This document shows, piece after piece, positions 53,133 through 64,000 of a stretch of DNA of 64,000 bases; positions within the stretch are counted from its first letter, which is position 1, and every line of letters starts with the position of its first letter. Position numbers and translations under genes: made by a program. The notes under the pieces were generated by a model. The model saw only the letters and a list, made by a program, of their open reading frames with translations. It did no database searches and was not told the DNA's origin. Origin of the DNA: Meconema thalassinum (Eukaryota; Arthropoda; Insecta; Orthoptera; Tettigoniidae); the NCBI GenBank assembly GCA_946902985.2, contig OX336399.1, positions 164,034,911 to 164,098,910 of the forward strand, given 5' to 3'.

Positions 53133-54923
53133 ATTCCTCCTAAAAAGCGACAATCTATTGGGAAAATCAGCCAACAAACCAAGAAAGTTAGATTATTAAG
53201 GGCTGCTGAAACTCCTCAGCAGCGTCAATATCTGCTTGAACAGGACGAAAAAAGGCACGCTGAGCTCAAGGCTGCTGAAACTCCTCAGCAGCGTCAAGAC
53301 CGGCTTGAAGATCAGCAAATAAGGCAGTCTCAGTCTAGGGCTGCTGAACCATCTGAGCAGCGTCAATATCGGCGTGATCAGGATGAAAGAAGGCATGCTG
53401 AGTTCAGGGCTGCTGAAACTCCTCAGCAGCGTCAAGACCGACTTGAACAGGACGAAAGAAGGCACGCTGAGCTCAGGGCTGCTGAAACTCCTCATCAGCG
53501 TCAAGACCGGCTTGAACAGGACGAAAGAAGGCACGCTGAGCTCAGGGCTGCTGAAACTCCTCATCAGCGTCAAGACCGGCTTGAACAGGACGAAAGAAGG
53601 CACGCTGAGTTCAGGGCTGCTGAAACTCCTCAGCAGCGTCAAGACCGACTTGAACAGGACGAAAGAAGGCACGCTGAGCTCAGGGCTGCTGAAACTCCTC
53701 ATCAGCGTCAAGACCGGCTTGAACAGTACGAAAGAAGGCACGCTGAGCTCAGGGCTGCTGAAACTCCTCATCAGCGTCAAGACCGGCTTGAACAGGACGA
53801 AAGAAGGCACGCTGAGCTCAGGGCTGCTGAAACACCTCAGCAGCGTCAAGACCGGCTTGAAATCGAACGTACTCGACTTTTTCAATCTAGGCAAACATTT
53901 AGGCAGTCTGATTTGAAATTTGAGGCATTTCAGTACGATCACACTTACAATTATGGAATACACCCCAAAGTAACAATTGGAAAAATGGATGGTGTATGCC
54001 ATCACTGTCTAGCCAAAAAATTCAGATCGGAGTCGCCTGGAATATGTTGCTCTAACGGGTAAATTAAGCTAGCCGCTTTAAATCCTCCTCCAGAACCACT
54101 TCTTTCGTACACGTCAGGAACGACTCAAGAATCTAAACACTTCCTGAAAAACATTAGGAAGTACAATCCATGCTTCCAAATGACTTCTTTCGGTACAACA
54201 GCAATAGTAAAAGAAACTGGTTTCATGCCAACTTTCAAAGTGCAAGGACAAATTTATCATCAACTTGGATCAATTCTTCCCTTCACTAATGAGAATCCAA
54301 AATTCTTACAAATCTATTTTATGGGAGACGAACGACAACAAGCCGATCAACGTTGTAAAAATTTTTCCAGCACCAGAAGGGAGATTGTTATAGCTCTACA
54401 AAGGTTGTTGCAAGAGCATAATAACTTAGTAAATATGTTTAAGACCGCCCTGGATCGAATGCCAACGGATGAATATAAGGTTGTCATATCAGCAGACAAG
54501 AGACCAGTAGGCGAACATGAACGTCGTTTTAATGCTCCGACCATTGACGAAGTGGCCATTGTAATGACAGGACAAGGATTCGAGAAACGTGAAATAATCA
54601 TTCATAGACGGAGTGATGTTTTGCAACGAATTTCAGAAACACACAGATCGTACGATGCCCTTCAGTACCCATTAATATTTTGGGAGGGTGAGGATGGTTA
54701 CCACTTTAATCTGAGGCAAACTGATCCAATCAGTGGTACAGCCACGAATAAAAAGATATCAGCTATGGATTTTTATGCCTACAGAATAATGATTAGACCA
54801 GGATCATCAAACCATATACTGAAAAGCGGACAACTCTTCCATCAATTTATTGTTGATATGTACGCTAAGATAGAAAGTGAACGCCTGCTCTACATCCGAT
54901 TAAACCATTACATCGTATATTAG
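53133..54923 (+). pseudogene. Helitron Rep/helicase N-terminal gene remnant
   Basis: One reading frame runs the whole length. It starts PPKKRQSIGKI, where the usual ATG is ATT (53133). It continues through ten 23-residue repeats, a Cys-rich segment (VCHHC ... GICC), PPPEPL ... TQESKHFLKNIRKYN, then the Helitron helicase-like N-terminal domain: FQMTSFGTTA, FMPTFKVQGQIYHQLGSI, FLQIYFMGDE, RFNAPTIDEVAIVM, RRSDVLQRISETHRSYDALQ, YPLIFWEGEDGYHF, LFHQFIVDMYAKIESERL. One nonsense codon, TAA, is at 54060. Coding homology ends near 54900, before the HUH/Y2 Rep active site and the PIF1-like helicase, which are absent. The ATG-initiated frame from 54180 encodes only the last 247 residues. Non-functional as a transposase. 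Confidence 0.9.
53199..53888 (+). repeat. Ten 69-bp coding repeats (RAAETPQQRQDRLEQDERRHAEL-type)
   Basis: Copies start every 69 bp from 53199 to 53820. Each encodes 23 residues, RAAETPQQRQDRLEQD plus ERRHAEL. The first three are diverged. The last seven are almost the same and alternate a CAG/CAT codon, so they expanded recently by unequal exchange. Arg/Glu-rich repeats of this kind are usual at the start of insect Helitron proteins. Opposite-strand and shifted open frames here are shadows. Confidence 0.93.
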
Positions 54924-54929
54924 GCCGTG

Positions 54930-55430
54930 TTACTTTGCGTGTCATCTGTCTAGGATACTATTTAATCTACTGTCACTGTATTCATTTATGTCAATGATCT
55001 GGTTCCTCTTCTTGAAAACCTGTACCGAAACATGTAAGCCGGTCACGTAGAAAATTCACTGCGAGTGTTATGGTATATCGTACATCTCTTTTCTATTTTA
55101 TTCCTCTCATTCCTTTAAAGTATCAATTTTTCCCATTCGTTGATAAGTTACATGTGCCAGTAGTCGCTTCTATGTTCATCATCACTATGTAGAAGATGTT
55201 TTGCATCAGAAGAAAAGACAACTGGATGCTCAGGAACGTTAACGATATATCGACTGCGAAATCTGGAAGCTTCTCTTGGAGGAATTGCTTCAGACATTTA
55301 TCGTACAGTTTAAACCTTAACAAGACGAAACTTTTAACCAGATAGCGATCTAAGTGGGAGCTCTTTGGCAAAAAAATAATCAAGTCTTTCCCGAAATGTG
55401 AGTCCTAAAATTAACTTTTTCAATTATTTT
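54930..55430. other. Helitron 3' region, no gene
   Basis: No Rep or helicase motif is readable in any frame. Short open frames show no resemblance. Confidence 0.5.
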
Positions 55431-55794
55431 CTAAGTTTCATGTGTCAGTTATGTAGTAATTTTCAATATCATCCTGATCAGTAGGGCAAATTACCTAGAT
55501 GTTACGCCCTCAACGTCATTGGGGGCAAATGACCTAGATTTTAAGTCCATTATATTTCTAATCCCCACCACATAAAGTCTTCTACGACAGAGATGTCACG
55601 AATTCTGGGACCGCTAACGACATATCTCGACTCGGACTGAAGACAAATATCACGAGAATGATCAATATTTTACAGAGCCTTCCCATAGTGACTTAAGTAT
55701 AAACATTGTCACTGGGTTTGATAATGTAAGAAAGGAGTACATAAATAAATATAATTTATGACGTTGAGTGTTAAGGAGACAGAAATATTATCAT

Positions 55795-55828
55795 CATTCC
55801 TCCGGACGAAGCCGGGTACTACTGCTAG
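55795..55828 (+). other. Helitron 3' terminus
   Basis: TCCGGACGAAGCCGGGTACT then ACTGCTAG. CCGG ... CCGG can form the terminal stem. CTAG fits the CTRR rule and T follows. Families Z and this element share (G)CCGGGTAC and GCTAG. Confidence 0.75.
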
Positions 55829-55829
55829 T

Positions 55830-56435
55830 AATAATAATAAAATAATGTAATAATGGAAAGATTTGATACTGTTAAGTTTTAAAGTAAATCTTTAGGAAAT
55901 AGGAGAGACCACTAGTGGGTTGGTTTTTTGAGTATGAAAGGAGAAAAACAGACCTCTAGTAGGTTTCGGTTGAAATAATAATAGTTTTTAATAAGCTCGC
56001 TTTAGTTTGGGGAATAAGTTATGAAAAAAATAATGAATTTGCTGTATGTGTAGAATATATGTTGTTTCAATCGAACCCACGGCCCACTGGGCACCATCCC
56101 GCATAGGTCGGCCGTGGCCAACCTCACGGGCAGGCACCCCGCGAAGTCGTGAGACGAGTAGAAACAATGTAAATTGTTATCTGACTGTGTGATTGCTTTG
56201 AAATGAGAAGTTTTGCAGCGGGGAGTTTGAATTTAGAAGCGCTCTTCGCTGATTGGCTGCTCGAGTCTTGAGGCTGCCAATCAGGACCTGGCTGAGACTG
56301 ACTGCTTTGGGACAGTTTAAGTATTTTTAGTTTGAAAAGTTATTGTTTAATGATTGTTTATTGTTAATGATATCAGGTTTAACTGTTTTTTGTGCGAGTA
56401 GCGCGCGCAAAATACCTTATGGCGACAGTGTTGCC
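55830..56435. other. No gene recognised
   Basis: AT-rich DNA. A GC-rich block at 56085-56150 (CGGCCGTGGCCAACCTCACG) stands out but matches no recognised feature. Confidence 0.45.
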
Positions 56436-56439
56436 AAAC

Positions 56440-56640
56440 TCTACAGGCAGAGGTAGCGCTGACGTCATACGTTCGAGTACTGCGCTTTCATAAGTTAGCG
56501 AGACTACACAAAACCAGCAGCTGCCTGAAACAGAACACGCCCAGGAAGGAGCAGTATTACAGGTGTTAACGGATTGGACTAGTATTAAGGAAACGCGAAG
56601 AGAACCAATAACGACATTCATTTGTGCATTTTGTGTTTTT
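56440..56640 (+). repeat. Repeat family U, unoccupied copy
   Basis: TAGCGAGACTACACAAAACC, GAACACGCCCAGGAAGGAGC, GGTGTTAACGGATTGGACTA, GAGAACCAATAACGACATTC. It matches both sides of the MITE and palindrome at 42.6-44.2 kb and shows the target before those insertions. Confidence 0.8.
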
Positions 56641-56650
56641 TCTATTTGCG

Positions 56651-56651
<1 letters not shown>

Positions 56652-56691
<40 letters not shown>
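56652..56691. repeat. (TTGA)n microsatellite
   Basis: Nine or ten TTGA units. Confidence 0.95.
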
Positions 56692-56998
56692 CATGTGGTT
56701 GAATGAATGGTTGATTGATTTTTTGATTAAATGTACGAGCGACTGAAGTAATGTATTTTTTTTGTTTACTGTTATCTAGATCCTCGAATGTCACTCTTAT
56801 ATTACTTTTTCCCAGTTTTCGAACTTTTTCTTCTATCTTTCATTTTATGTTTTTGCCTTTTTCCGTTTACTGTAGATAGTTTTGTTTTTTCTGTAATTAT
56901 TTCAATGTTTCTTGTACATAGGGATTGTATGAATGAATGCTTGAGATCGGATGTTTGAGTGCGTGTCTGTATGGTTGTGGTTGTTGATTTATAATAGA

Positions 56999-58685
56999 CA
57001 AGCTGTACCCGGCATGCGTTGCAATGCCAATCAAAGAAAGTGTTGGCGTTGAAATTCTGTTTCTTGAAGTGCTTTTGGATACACAACATGTTAACTGCCT
57101 CTAAGCTATCGTAAAATGGATTTTCTAATTTACAACCATTTGTGGAAGCGTGCACAACAACTTTCAAAAGTTTCATCGCTGTCACTCATTTGTTGAATCT
57201 ACTCGTACGCTACCTGTTGTGAAATGGATTTACTAAGTCGAAACCCTTCCCTGGCGTGTACACAATAACTCATCAATGATTCATCGCAATCGGATGAATT
57301 GTATATGCACGTATACGGGGTTTTGTTTAAACGATTCGTGCGCTGTCACTCATTTGTTGAATCTACTCGTGCGCTACCTATTGAGAAATGTATTACTAAG
57401 TCGAAGCCCTTCCCTGGCGTGTACACAATAACTCATCAAGGTTTCATCGCAATCGAAGAATGTTATATGAACGCAATAGGGGATTTTGTTGAAACGCTTC
57501 GCGCGTCGTCACCCATTTGTTGCATCTACTCTTGCGCTACTTATTGTGAAATGGATTTACTAAGTCCCCTTCCCTGGCGGGTACACAATAACTGATCAAT
57601 GTTTCATCGCAATCGGATACCTGATTTTGTTTAAACGATTCGCGCTCCGTCACTCATTTGTTGAATCTACTCGTGCGCTAACTACTGTAAAATGTATTTA
57701 CTAAGTTAGAAACAGTCACGTAAGTGTCCACAACATCTCACCCAAGTTTCATCGCTATCGGACTAATGGGATATGAAGACATAGGGGACTGTATTGAAAC
57801 GCTCCGCATGTCGTCGTTCATTTGTCGAATCTACTCGTGTGCTACCTACTGTGAAATGTATTTACTGAGCCAGAAACCTTCCTTGGAGTGTCCACCATAT
57901 TTCACCCAAGTTTCACCGCTAACGGCAGAATGGTATATGACCTTATACGGGACTTTGTTGAAACGCTTCCCGCGTCGTCCCTCATTTGTTGAATCAACTT
58001 GTGCGCTGTTGATTCTACTCGTGCTATACCTATTTTTAAAGGGATTTACTAAGCTAGAAACGTTCCCTGGCGTGCACACAAAATCTCAGCCTAGTTTCAT
58101 CGCTATCGGACGAATGGTATATGAACGCAAACGTGACTTTGTTGAAATGCTTCGCGCGTCGTAGCTCATTTGTTGAATCTACTCGTGCGCTGCCTATTGT
58201 AAAGTGGATGCACTAAGTCAGAAAATTTCCCTGCAGTGTACACAACATTTTACGCAAGTTTCATAGCTATCGGACGAATGGTATATGAATACACACGGGA
58301 CTTTGTTGAAACGCTTTGCGTGTCGTCGCTCATTTGTTGAATCTACTCGTGCGCTATCTACTGTGAAATGTATTCACTAATTTTGAAACCTTCACGTAAG
58401 TGTACACAACATCTCACCCAAGTTTCATCGCTATCGGACGAATGGTATATGAACACATACGGGACTTTGTTGAAATGCTTCGCGCATCGTCGCTCATTTG
58501 TTGAATCTGCGCGTGCGCTACCTATTGTAAAATGGATTTACTAAGTCAGAAACCTTCCTTGGAGTGTACTCAACATCTCACCCAAGTTTCATCGCAATCG
58601 GATGGGTGGTATGTGAATGCATAGGAGACATACATACCCACAGACAGACAAACTATCTCGTAACATTGATTTTTATATATATAGA
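56999..58685 (-). mobile_element. Non-autonomous Helitron, family Z copy 3
   Basis: Minus strand: TCTATATATATAAAAATC at 58685 downwards. The other end is GGCATTGCAACGCATGCC then GGGTACAGCTTG at about 56999, a mutated CTAG. About nine ~160-bp units with TTTGTTGAATCTACTCGTGC lie between. No ORF. The TC is preceded by CTAG, so it may have inserted beside another Helitron end. Confidence 0.7.
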
Positions 58686-58799
58686 CTAGTGTATTTCTAT
58701 TTTTTGTTCGTGTTTGCTGTTATTGTTTTGTTTATACTTGTACATTTTATTGTTAATTATTATATTGTCACTAGTGGATTCTATCTGTCTGACAATAAA

Positions 58800-58823
58800 G
58801 AATACATACATACATACATACAT
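58800..58823. repeat. (CATA)n microsatellite
   Basis: Five to six CATA units at the border of the repeat shared with 42.4 kb. Confidence 0.85.
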
Positions 58824-58825
58824 GA

Positions 58826-59425
58826 CGCATTACTGATTGACAGATGTCGAGAGCACAACCCTTCCTTCCTTCTCGGATGTATGCTGACGATGTTAACGAT
58901 TTTTACGTCAGCAATACTGTTGATCATCACCTTTTTTTTTGTTATTAGTTAGGCTACAATTTAGTTTCTTTCAATTGCATTCTTGTTGTTTTGTTTAGAT
59001 TAATATTGTAGTGAATTAGCCGTGCGATTAGGGGCGCGCATCTGTGAGCTTGCATTCGGGAGATAGTGGGTTCGAACTCCACTGTCGGCAGCCCTGATTC
59101 GATTGAACAGAAAATAAAACAGACACACAACAGTAACACCAATGACGGATAGTGCCTCAGAACTTATGTTTTCGGCGGAACTGAGCACGTGCTCCACTCC
59201 GGGCGAACATGCAGCACAGGACGAGGCTCTTCTTTCCAGCGCGCTAACCTCGAAAGCAATGGCAAACTACCTCACTCCTCTTCTTGCCTAGTACGCCTCA
59301 ATATAGCGCTGCCTCAGGTTTTTGTTGGTAGGGCATACCTACCCACATAACCTAACGGCGGTACTTTTTGAGGATCCAACCAGCCTTCGGGCTGATGACC
59401 TAACAGACAACCTCGAATATTTTTA
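58826..59425 (+). mobile_element. tRNA-derived SINE with upstream shared repeat
   Basis: The head is GTGAATTAGCCGTGCGATTA with a B box GGGTTCGAACTCC at about 59069. The body contains GCGCTAACCTCGAAAGCAAT. The end is CAGCCTTCGGGCTGATGACC at about 59383. An unrelated ~75-bp segment (about 59105-59170) sits after the head. 58826-59075 recurs inverted at 42386-42625. Confidence 0.75.
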
Positions 59426-59429
59426 AATT

Positions 59430-61390
59430 GCTAAGTCGTAATATAAGCGATACTTGTACGCAATAACAAAGGTAATCAATTGGCAGATAATTGTAGGAAG
59501 CTATTATGAGTTCCTTCGTGATAAAAGGTGAGATAACAAAACCAGTGTAGGGGGAGGGGTTCCGTTAAAAGTAAAAGCCTTCCGTTGCAATTGTTTCACC
59601 TCCTGCCCGTAAATCATGTCCAAACCAGCGCAGACGGCGCTCGTGCATTTTGTCTGCTATAACTCGCAATCCTCCACTTCTTTGACAGTACATGGATATG
59701 GATAGGGTTGCCAGACGTTCCATTTCACCCGGAACAATTCTGTTTTTTCTTGTTTTGTTCCACGTTCTGTTTTAATCTTGAACGGAACGCCAAATATTCC
59801 GTGTTTTGGTCAATTTGATAATATCTTCAATTTCGCAGCAATTTTCAAATGTCCCGCTTCAGAATTGGTTGTAATATCTAGCTTGTTTTCTGGTGATACA
59901 GGTGCAAGTTTGAAAGAGAAAATGATGTCTATGTCTGTGTCAGATATAAAAATGGGTACATGTTATAGATTTACAAGATTACAAAATTAAGGAATATTTT
60001 AGTCATTGTGAAGTTAATACTCATCATTTTCCCCTCCAATGCATTTACGGGGAGAGTTATATATCAAATGGAGAGATGACGACAGAAACAGAAGCTCCAT
60101 TAGTTTGATAAAACGAGAATTGTTCACATATTACAATTATGACGAACATTGTAGTGATTTTTATCAGAAGGTAGCCTACTTACAAATAAAAATCTTTGAA
60201 AAGGGTTTGTAAGTTGCTGGTGTCATAGGCCTATATGATATGTCAGCAATATCTAGTATTCATTTTTCACGTGTAACATCTTTCCACTCGGTTGCTGGAT
60301 ATTTTTGTGGAAGTGATTTTGAAAAATGGGACGGAAGTGGATCGGACGGAAGTGTGTAAGACGCACTGCCATCTGGATCGTATCCCTCCTGGACATTCAT
60401 CAACACACAAAAATCTTTTTTATTTACACACTAATAATACATAACACTTCTAAGACACTCTTTTTTTCTTCATTGCCTACTTGATATTTTTACTCTCGCA
60501 CTGCCTTCTTGATTGTTCTCGCACTGTCTTCTTGATATTAAGCTGCTAATCATAGCAATATGGAATTACGTGTTGGTCTGTGAATCAAGAGGTCCGGGAA
60601 CTGGACAAGCCTTTCATGATCTACTGCTGTGCACATTGCATTTACTCGCAAGTTGGCCTATTTATAAGGAATTTAGGGTTATGAGCGGTGTCGCGTGTAT
60701 TAATCTAGTTGATCCATATCGTATTCTTTATTTAGGCTAGTGCTGGTGGAAGCTACAAATCATCTAATAAAATTAGTTCCGTATTATAAACTACAATATC
60801 TGTAAAACACTCCCTTTTACAATATATTAATATGTGTGCCAATAATAGTATAAAATACCGGTGTATCAACAATTTCACGTGAGGTTTCTTCAATGTCAGA
60901 TGTTTCACATCATATGCGACTACTGTAAGGCTCGTAAAGTTTTTATTATTTTTTTGTATTTGATTACAGTATGTAATGCTTATTTAATAGATATGTGTAT
61001 TATTTATTACAACATTTAACAGCCTTATTTAAAAAGAACAATGTTTTGTGATGTGCTTTCCGTTTTTCCATTCATGAAATCAGGCAATCCTAGATCTGGA
61101 TATCATGTTAGCTGCACTGATTCTATCTACGGAAACTCCAGAGGATCCAGGTGTATGTAGCTGTCAGCCAACTCATTGCTTAACCAACATTCAGGTGAGG
61201 TTGCCTACCACCACTCTCTTTCCAAATCCATTAGCGTAAGCTGATTGGACTCTCAGGGTTTAGCCCAATTAGCGGAGTTCGACCATTCCGCGGTCAATAA
61301 CTTGAAACAAATCGGATCTTACTCGTTAGTGCAGATTCTTCTTTCCTTATATGCAAAGTGAGTAGTGTCATTCTAATCAGAAGTTCAGTA
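59430..61390. other. No gene recognised
   Basis: About 2 kb of AT-rich DNA. The open frames (up to 75 codons, for example 59778-59990 and 60513-60740) have no domain or repeat support. This is the longest stretch I cannot explain. Confidence 0.5.
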
Positions 61391-61445
61391 CGATAGCTGT
61401 TGTTGTTGATTGACTTAGGGACTTTGCGACGTAGTGGTCATGTGG

Positions 61446-61660
61446 CCCCGTGTTCATGGGTGTGTGTCGAATTTGTCTTATGACCTGGATTAGTTTATTT
61501 GTAATTCAGGTGACGATTGGGAAGGAGGCGATCGTGGCCTTAAGTTAGGAACCCCCGTGTTCATGGGTGTGTGTCGAATTTGTCTTATGATCTGGATTAG
61601 TTTATTTGTAATTCAGGTGACGATTGGGAAGGAGGCGGTCGTGGCCTTAAGTTAGGAACC
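61446..61660. repeat. 107-bp tandem duplication
   Basis: CCCCGTGTTCATGGGTGTGT ... GGCCTTAAGTTAGGAAC at 61446-61550 is repeated at 61553-61657 with two substitutions. It lies at the 5' side of a SINE-like unit. Confidence 0.93.
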
Positions 61661-61885
61661 ATCCCAGCATTTGCCAGGAGCAGAAGCGGGGAAACCACTG
61701 AAAACCACTTCCAAGATGGCTGAGATGGGAATCGAAACCTCCTCTTCTTAGTTTTGCCTCATGAGGCTGAGTGTACCTTGTTCCAGACCTCAGACCAGAA
61801 TTAAAATTTTCTGGTGCAGCCGGGAATCTAACCCGGAACTCCGGAGCGACATTCACGAATGCCAGCCGCCACATGACGAGGCTAC
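61660..61885 (-). mobile_element. tRNA-like SINE fragment
   Basis: On the minus strand: GTAGCCTCGTCATGTGGCGG and CCGGGTTAGATTCCCGGC. The body has GAATCGAAACCTCCTC and GCCTCATGAGGCTGAGTGTA, similar to family T. Confidence 0.75.
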
Positions 61886-61887
61886 TA

Positions 61888-62691
61888 GGGTAAACTGTAC
61901 AGTCATTGGCACTCCGACATTTATTGGCACTGCTTGCATTTATTTGAATATAATAGTATTTTTACAACAATAACATTGCCACAGAGTGTTTTTTATCTTT
62001 CCAATCTATTACTCCTTGGTGTCTATACTTCATCTTACTGCCACCAGGTGAACAGTTTTGAAGTGAATGTTGGAACAAGTTGGTGTTGTTCATCACTGCT
62101 GGTATTTTGTTGAAATCTTACAGTTTTGTTCAGGTTACTAGTTCCAAACATCAATGTTTGGAGCTCAGTATACAACTGTATTTTAAGGATAAGTGTGAAA
62201 ACATGTTGAATACACCTTAATGTATTTGTTCTGTGTTTACGAAGCACTCTAACCTATATTTATTCTGTGTAATGGGGGTGCCAATTACTATATTGAAAAT
62301 AATGATAAGAAACAGTACTTGGCACTCTGTGCCAATAACTGTGATTTTGGTTTTCACAGTCCTGTTCCATGTCTAAGGTCTTGAGCAATGCGTTTCGAGT
62401 GGGAAAGAATATTGTTCTACATGTTTGTATTAAAAACAGAAGGCACACAAAGAAAAGAAAGGTGCCAACAACTAAATTTAGGTGCCAAGTACTGTCTGTT
62501 TGCTCACTTAATATTCCATAACCGATTTATAATATGTTAAGGCTCTATATTTAGTTTCTTAATATTTATAATCAATATTCATAGTGTACAGAACATGAGA
62601 CAAAAAATGAGACAACAGCAGATTTTCTGTTCAAAATTATTCACTTAATTGCTTAGTGTCCTTAAAGTGCCAATAACTGTACAGTTTACCC
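61888..62691. mobile_element. 804-bp TIR element with TA TSD and repeated TTGGCAC motifs
   Basis: 61888-61914 (GGGTAAACTGTACAGT then CATTGGCAC) is the inverse of 62665-62691 with one or two mismatches. TA flanks both ends (61886-61887 and 62692-62693). TTGGCAC/GTGCCAA occurs eight times inside. No transposase frame. Probably a non-autonomous Tc1/mariner-like element. Confidence 0.88.
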
Positions 62692-62847
62692 TATAGTGTC
62701 CCGAAGTAAGCAAGGACGAGTTCAAGTGACAAATTATTTTGAGGCAGTAATATGAGGTTAACCACCAATACCGTACAATTTATTGTGCTACGTTCTTTTT
62801 TCTTTTTCAAGTGTTCTAATTATTAATATTAAGGTATTTCTTATTCT

Positions 62848-63317
62848 TTTTTTTCTTAGTCGTTTTACCTTCCAGGGTTGTTTTTTCCCTCGGACTCAGC
62901 GAGGGATTCCACCTCTACCGCCTCTAGGGGCAGTGTTCTGGAGCTTGTGACATCGGGTCGGCCGATACAACTGGGGAGGTGGGACTAGCACCTCGCCCTG
63001 GCGGCCTCACCTGCAAGCGAGCAGGGGACTCATGAGGAAGATTGGGAGGGAGAGACAAGGAAGGGGGAAGGAGGCAGCCGTGGCCTTACGTTAGGCATTT
63101 GCCCGGAGACGAAGTGGGAAATCATGGAAAATCACTTCGAGGATGGCTGAGGTGGGAATCGAACCCCCTCTACTCATTTGGGCCAACCGAGGCTGAGTAG
63201 ACCCCTTGCCAGTCCTCATACCACTTTTCAAATTTCGTGGCAGAGCCGGAAATCGAACCTCGGACCTCCTGGGTGGCAGATAAGCACACTGACCACTGCA
63301 CCAAGGAGGAGACACTT
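62848..63317 (-). mobile_element. tRNA-derived SINE (family T), near full length
   Basis: TTATTCT flanks it at 62841-62847 and 63318-63324. The minus-strand head is GTCTCCTCCTTGGTGCAGTG with a B box GGTTCGATTTCC. The body has a second GGTTCGATTCC (about 63160). The tail is CTTAGTCGTTTTACCTT inverted, the same tail as the 25.5-kb copy. Confidence 0.88.
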
Positions 63318-63329
63318 TTATTCTGTATT

Positions 63330-64000
63330 AATCGTATAATTTGTTTCCATTATTTCCTTTTATTTGTCCTTTTCTTCTTCTAGATTGTAAGAGAGTAGGC
63401 TAGTTAGTTGTGTTAGGTGTTTTTCATTTCAATTCTCATTGAAACCATTGGGGGCGATAACCTAGATGTGAATCCCCTTAAAGCAACAATTACCTTCATT
63501 ATCAAGATATCGCATGTCCCCAAAACGAATTAGCCACAAAACAACAGCTAACATAGCTGCTCGATTTTAATTTCAGTTCACTTTTGATTCACCAACGTAT
63601 TTTAATATAAAATCTTTGAATTGTGCTTCGTTTGTCACCAACCCTCCCTATATTATTCTGCTAAGGTCCCATTCCAGTTTTGTACCAAAAATAAGGTCCC
63701 ATTAACACCAACCTACACATATGGGGTACCTAAAGGTTCAGCATAACCCAATGCGTAAGCGAAACGCACTCACTTACTCTTTAAATGCCTCACAATTAAA
63801 TGAATACCTTAAAACATGTATATTTACAATGAAATAATGAAGGAATGCAACACGGTAACCATGGTAACAGAATCTCACAGGTCCATCTATTTCTGTAAGA
63901 CGCAATGCAGTCCCAATTATTACATTACTGTGAAAGTTTCCAGACGGTTATAAGGTTATCACTGAACCAAATTAAGCTGTAAAATTCATCAATACATACA
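63330..64000. other. No gene recognised; SINE-tail-like block
   Basis: CCATTGGGGGCGATAACCTA with GATGTGAATCCCCTTAAAGC (63446-63485) resembles the 3' tail of arthropod SINEs (compare 38686-38705 and 39519-39545). The rest is AT-rich without features. Confidence 0.5.

Larger units (their letters stand above)
49580..55828 (+). mobile_element. Helitron with two arrays and a Rep gene remnant (composite)
   Basis: TC at 49580-49581 preceded by A begins TCTATATATATAAAGC. CTAG at 55825-55828 followed by T ends it, after GACGAAGCCGGGTACTACTG and a CCGG/CCGG hairpin. Between lie a 128-bp array, an inserted R repeat, a 150-bp array carrying a LINE insertion, and a gene remnant for the Helitron Rep N-terminal region. 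Another 150-bp-type unit follows the gene. I infer one ~6.2-kb element; two adjacent Helitrons with one end each is the alternative. Confidence 0.6.

Noticed and set aside
53374..53916. 180-codon plus-strand frame with SSGLLKLLISVKTGLNRT repeats
   Set aside because: A shifted frame over the same 69-bp repeats, with no homology.
53196..54005. 269-codon minus-strand open frame with SSPELSVPSFVLFKPVLTL-like repeats
   Set aside because: It is a shadow of the 69-bp repeats; the plus-strand frame carries the real Helitron protein signature.
54180..54923. A separate 247-aa gene
   Set aside because: It is in the same frame as the upstream 53133-54060 segment and begins at an internal methionine of the Helitron Rep N-terminal domain.

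Overview
The window looks like intergenic DNA from a large, transposon-rich arthropod genome, most likely an insect. The evidence is tRNA-headed SINEs, RTE-like LINE 3' ends, Tc1/mariner, hAT and Helitron elements, arthropod TATA/TCAGT promoters, and no bacterial gene organisation. I found no host protein-coding gene and no canonical tRNA or rRNA gene. Nearly everything I can explain is a mobile element, and many insertions can be ordered because their target-site duplications (TSDs) are readable.

Layout. 1-3.1 kb: a foldback MITE and an element carrying a ~44-bp minisatellite. 3.2-6.6 kb: a Helitron-type element made of a ~164-bp array. An intact Tc1/mariner (341-aa transposase, perfect 36-bp TIRs) sits in its 5' tip. 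6.6-9.4 kb: LINE 3' fragments and SINEs. 9.4-11.8 kb: an inverse-oriented copy of the same Helitron family with a SINE inside. 12-13.3 and 20.7-22.5 kb: two copies of a Helentron/HINE-like family. 15.2-19.8 kb: one LINE broken by a 2.9-kb TG...CA insertion and by a SINE that itself holds a SINE. 24.5-26.1 kb: a pogo-like TIR element containing a hAT remnant and SINEs. 26.6-36.3 kb: a 9.8-kb LTR element with ~99% similar LTRs (by eye), a 451-aa ORF of unknown family, no recognisable pol, and strong splice-site-like signals. 36.3-39.5 kb: repeats and SINEs. 39.9-46.3 kb: two copies of a second HINE-like family and a five-level nested stack that includes a 1.1-kb palindrome. 46.3-49.0 kb: a complete hAT element with an intact 598-aa transposase. 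49.6-55.8 kb: a Helitron with two arrays and a broken Rep N-terminal gene. 57-58.7 kb: a third copy of the 164-bp Helitron family. 58.8-64 kb: SINEs and an 804-bp TA-flanked TIR element.

Function. Only two ORFs look like complete, potentially active transposases: the Tc1/mariner and the hAT. The LTR element ORF is intact but unassigned. The Helitron Rep gene is dead in this copy: its start codon is lost, it has one nonsense codon, and the catalytic C-terminal part is missing. The most unusual items are the pol-less LTR element, the shared 5' module found in four otherwise different rolling-circle-type families, the nested stack at 42-46 kb, and the large palindrome with a recognisable empty site at 56.58 kb.

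All calls are from reading the sequence by eye. No alignment or database search was run, so percent identities and element boundaries are approximate unless a TSD is given.
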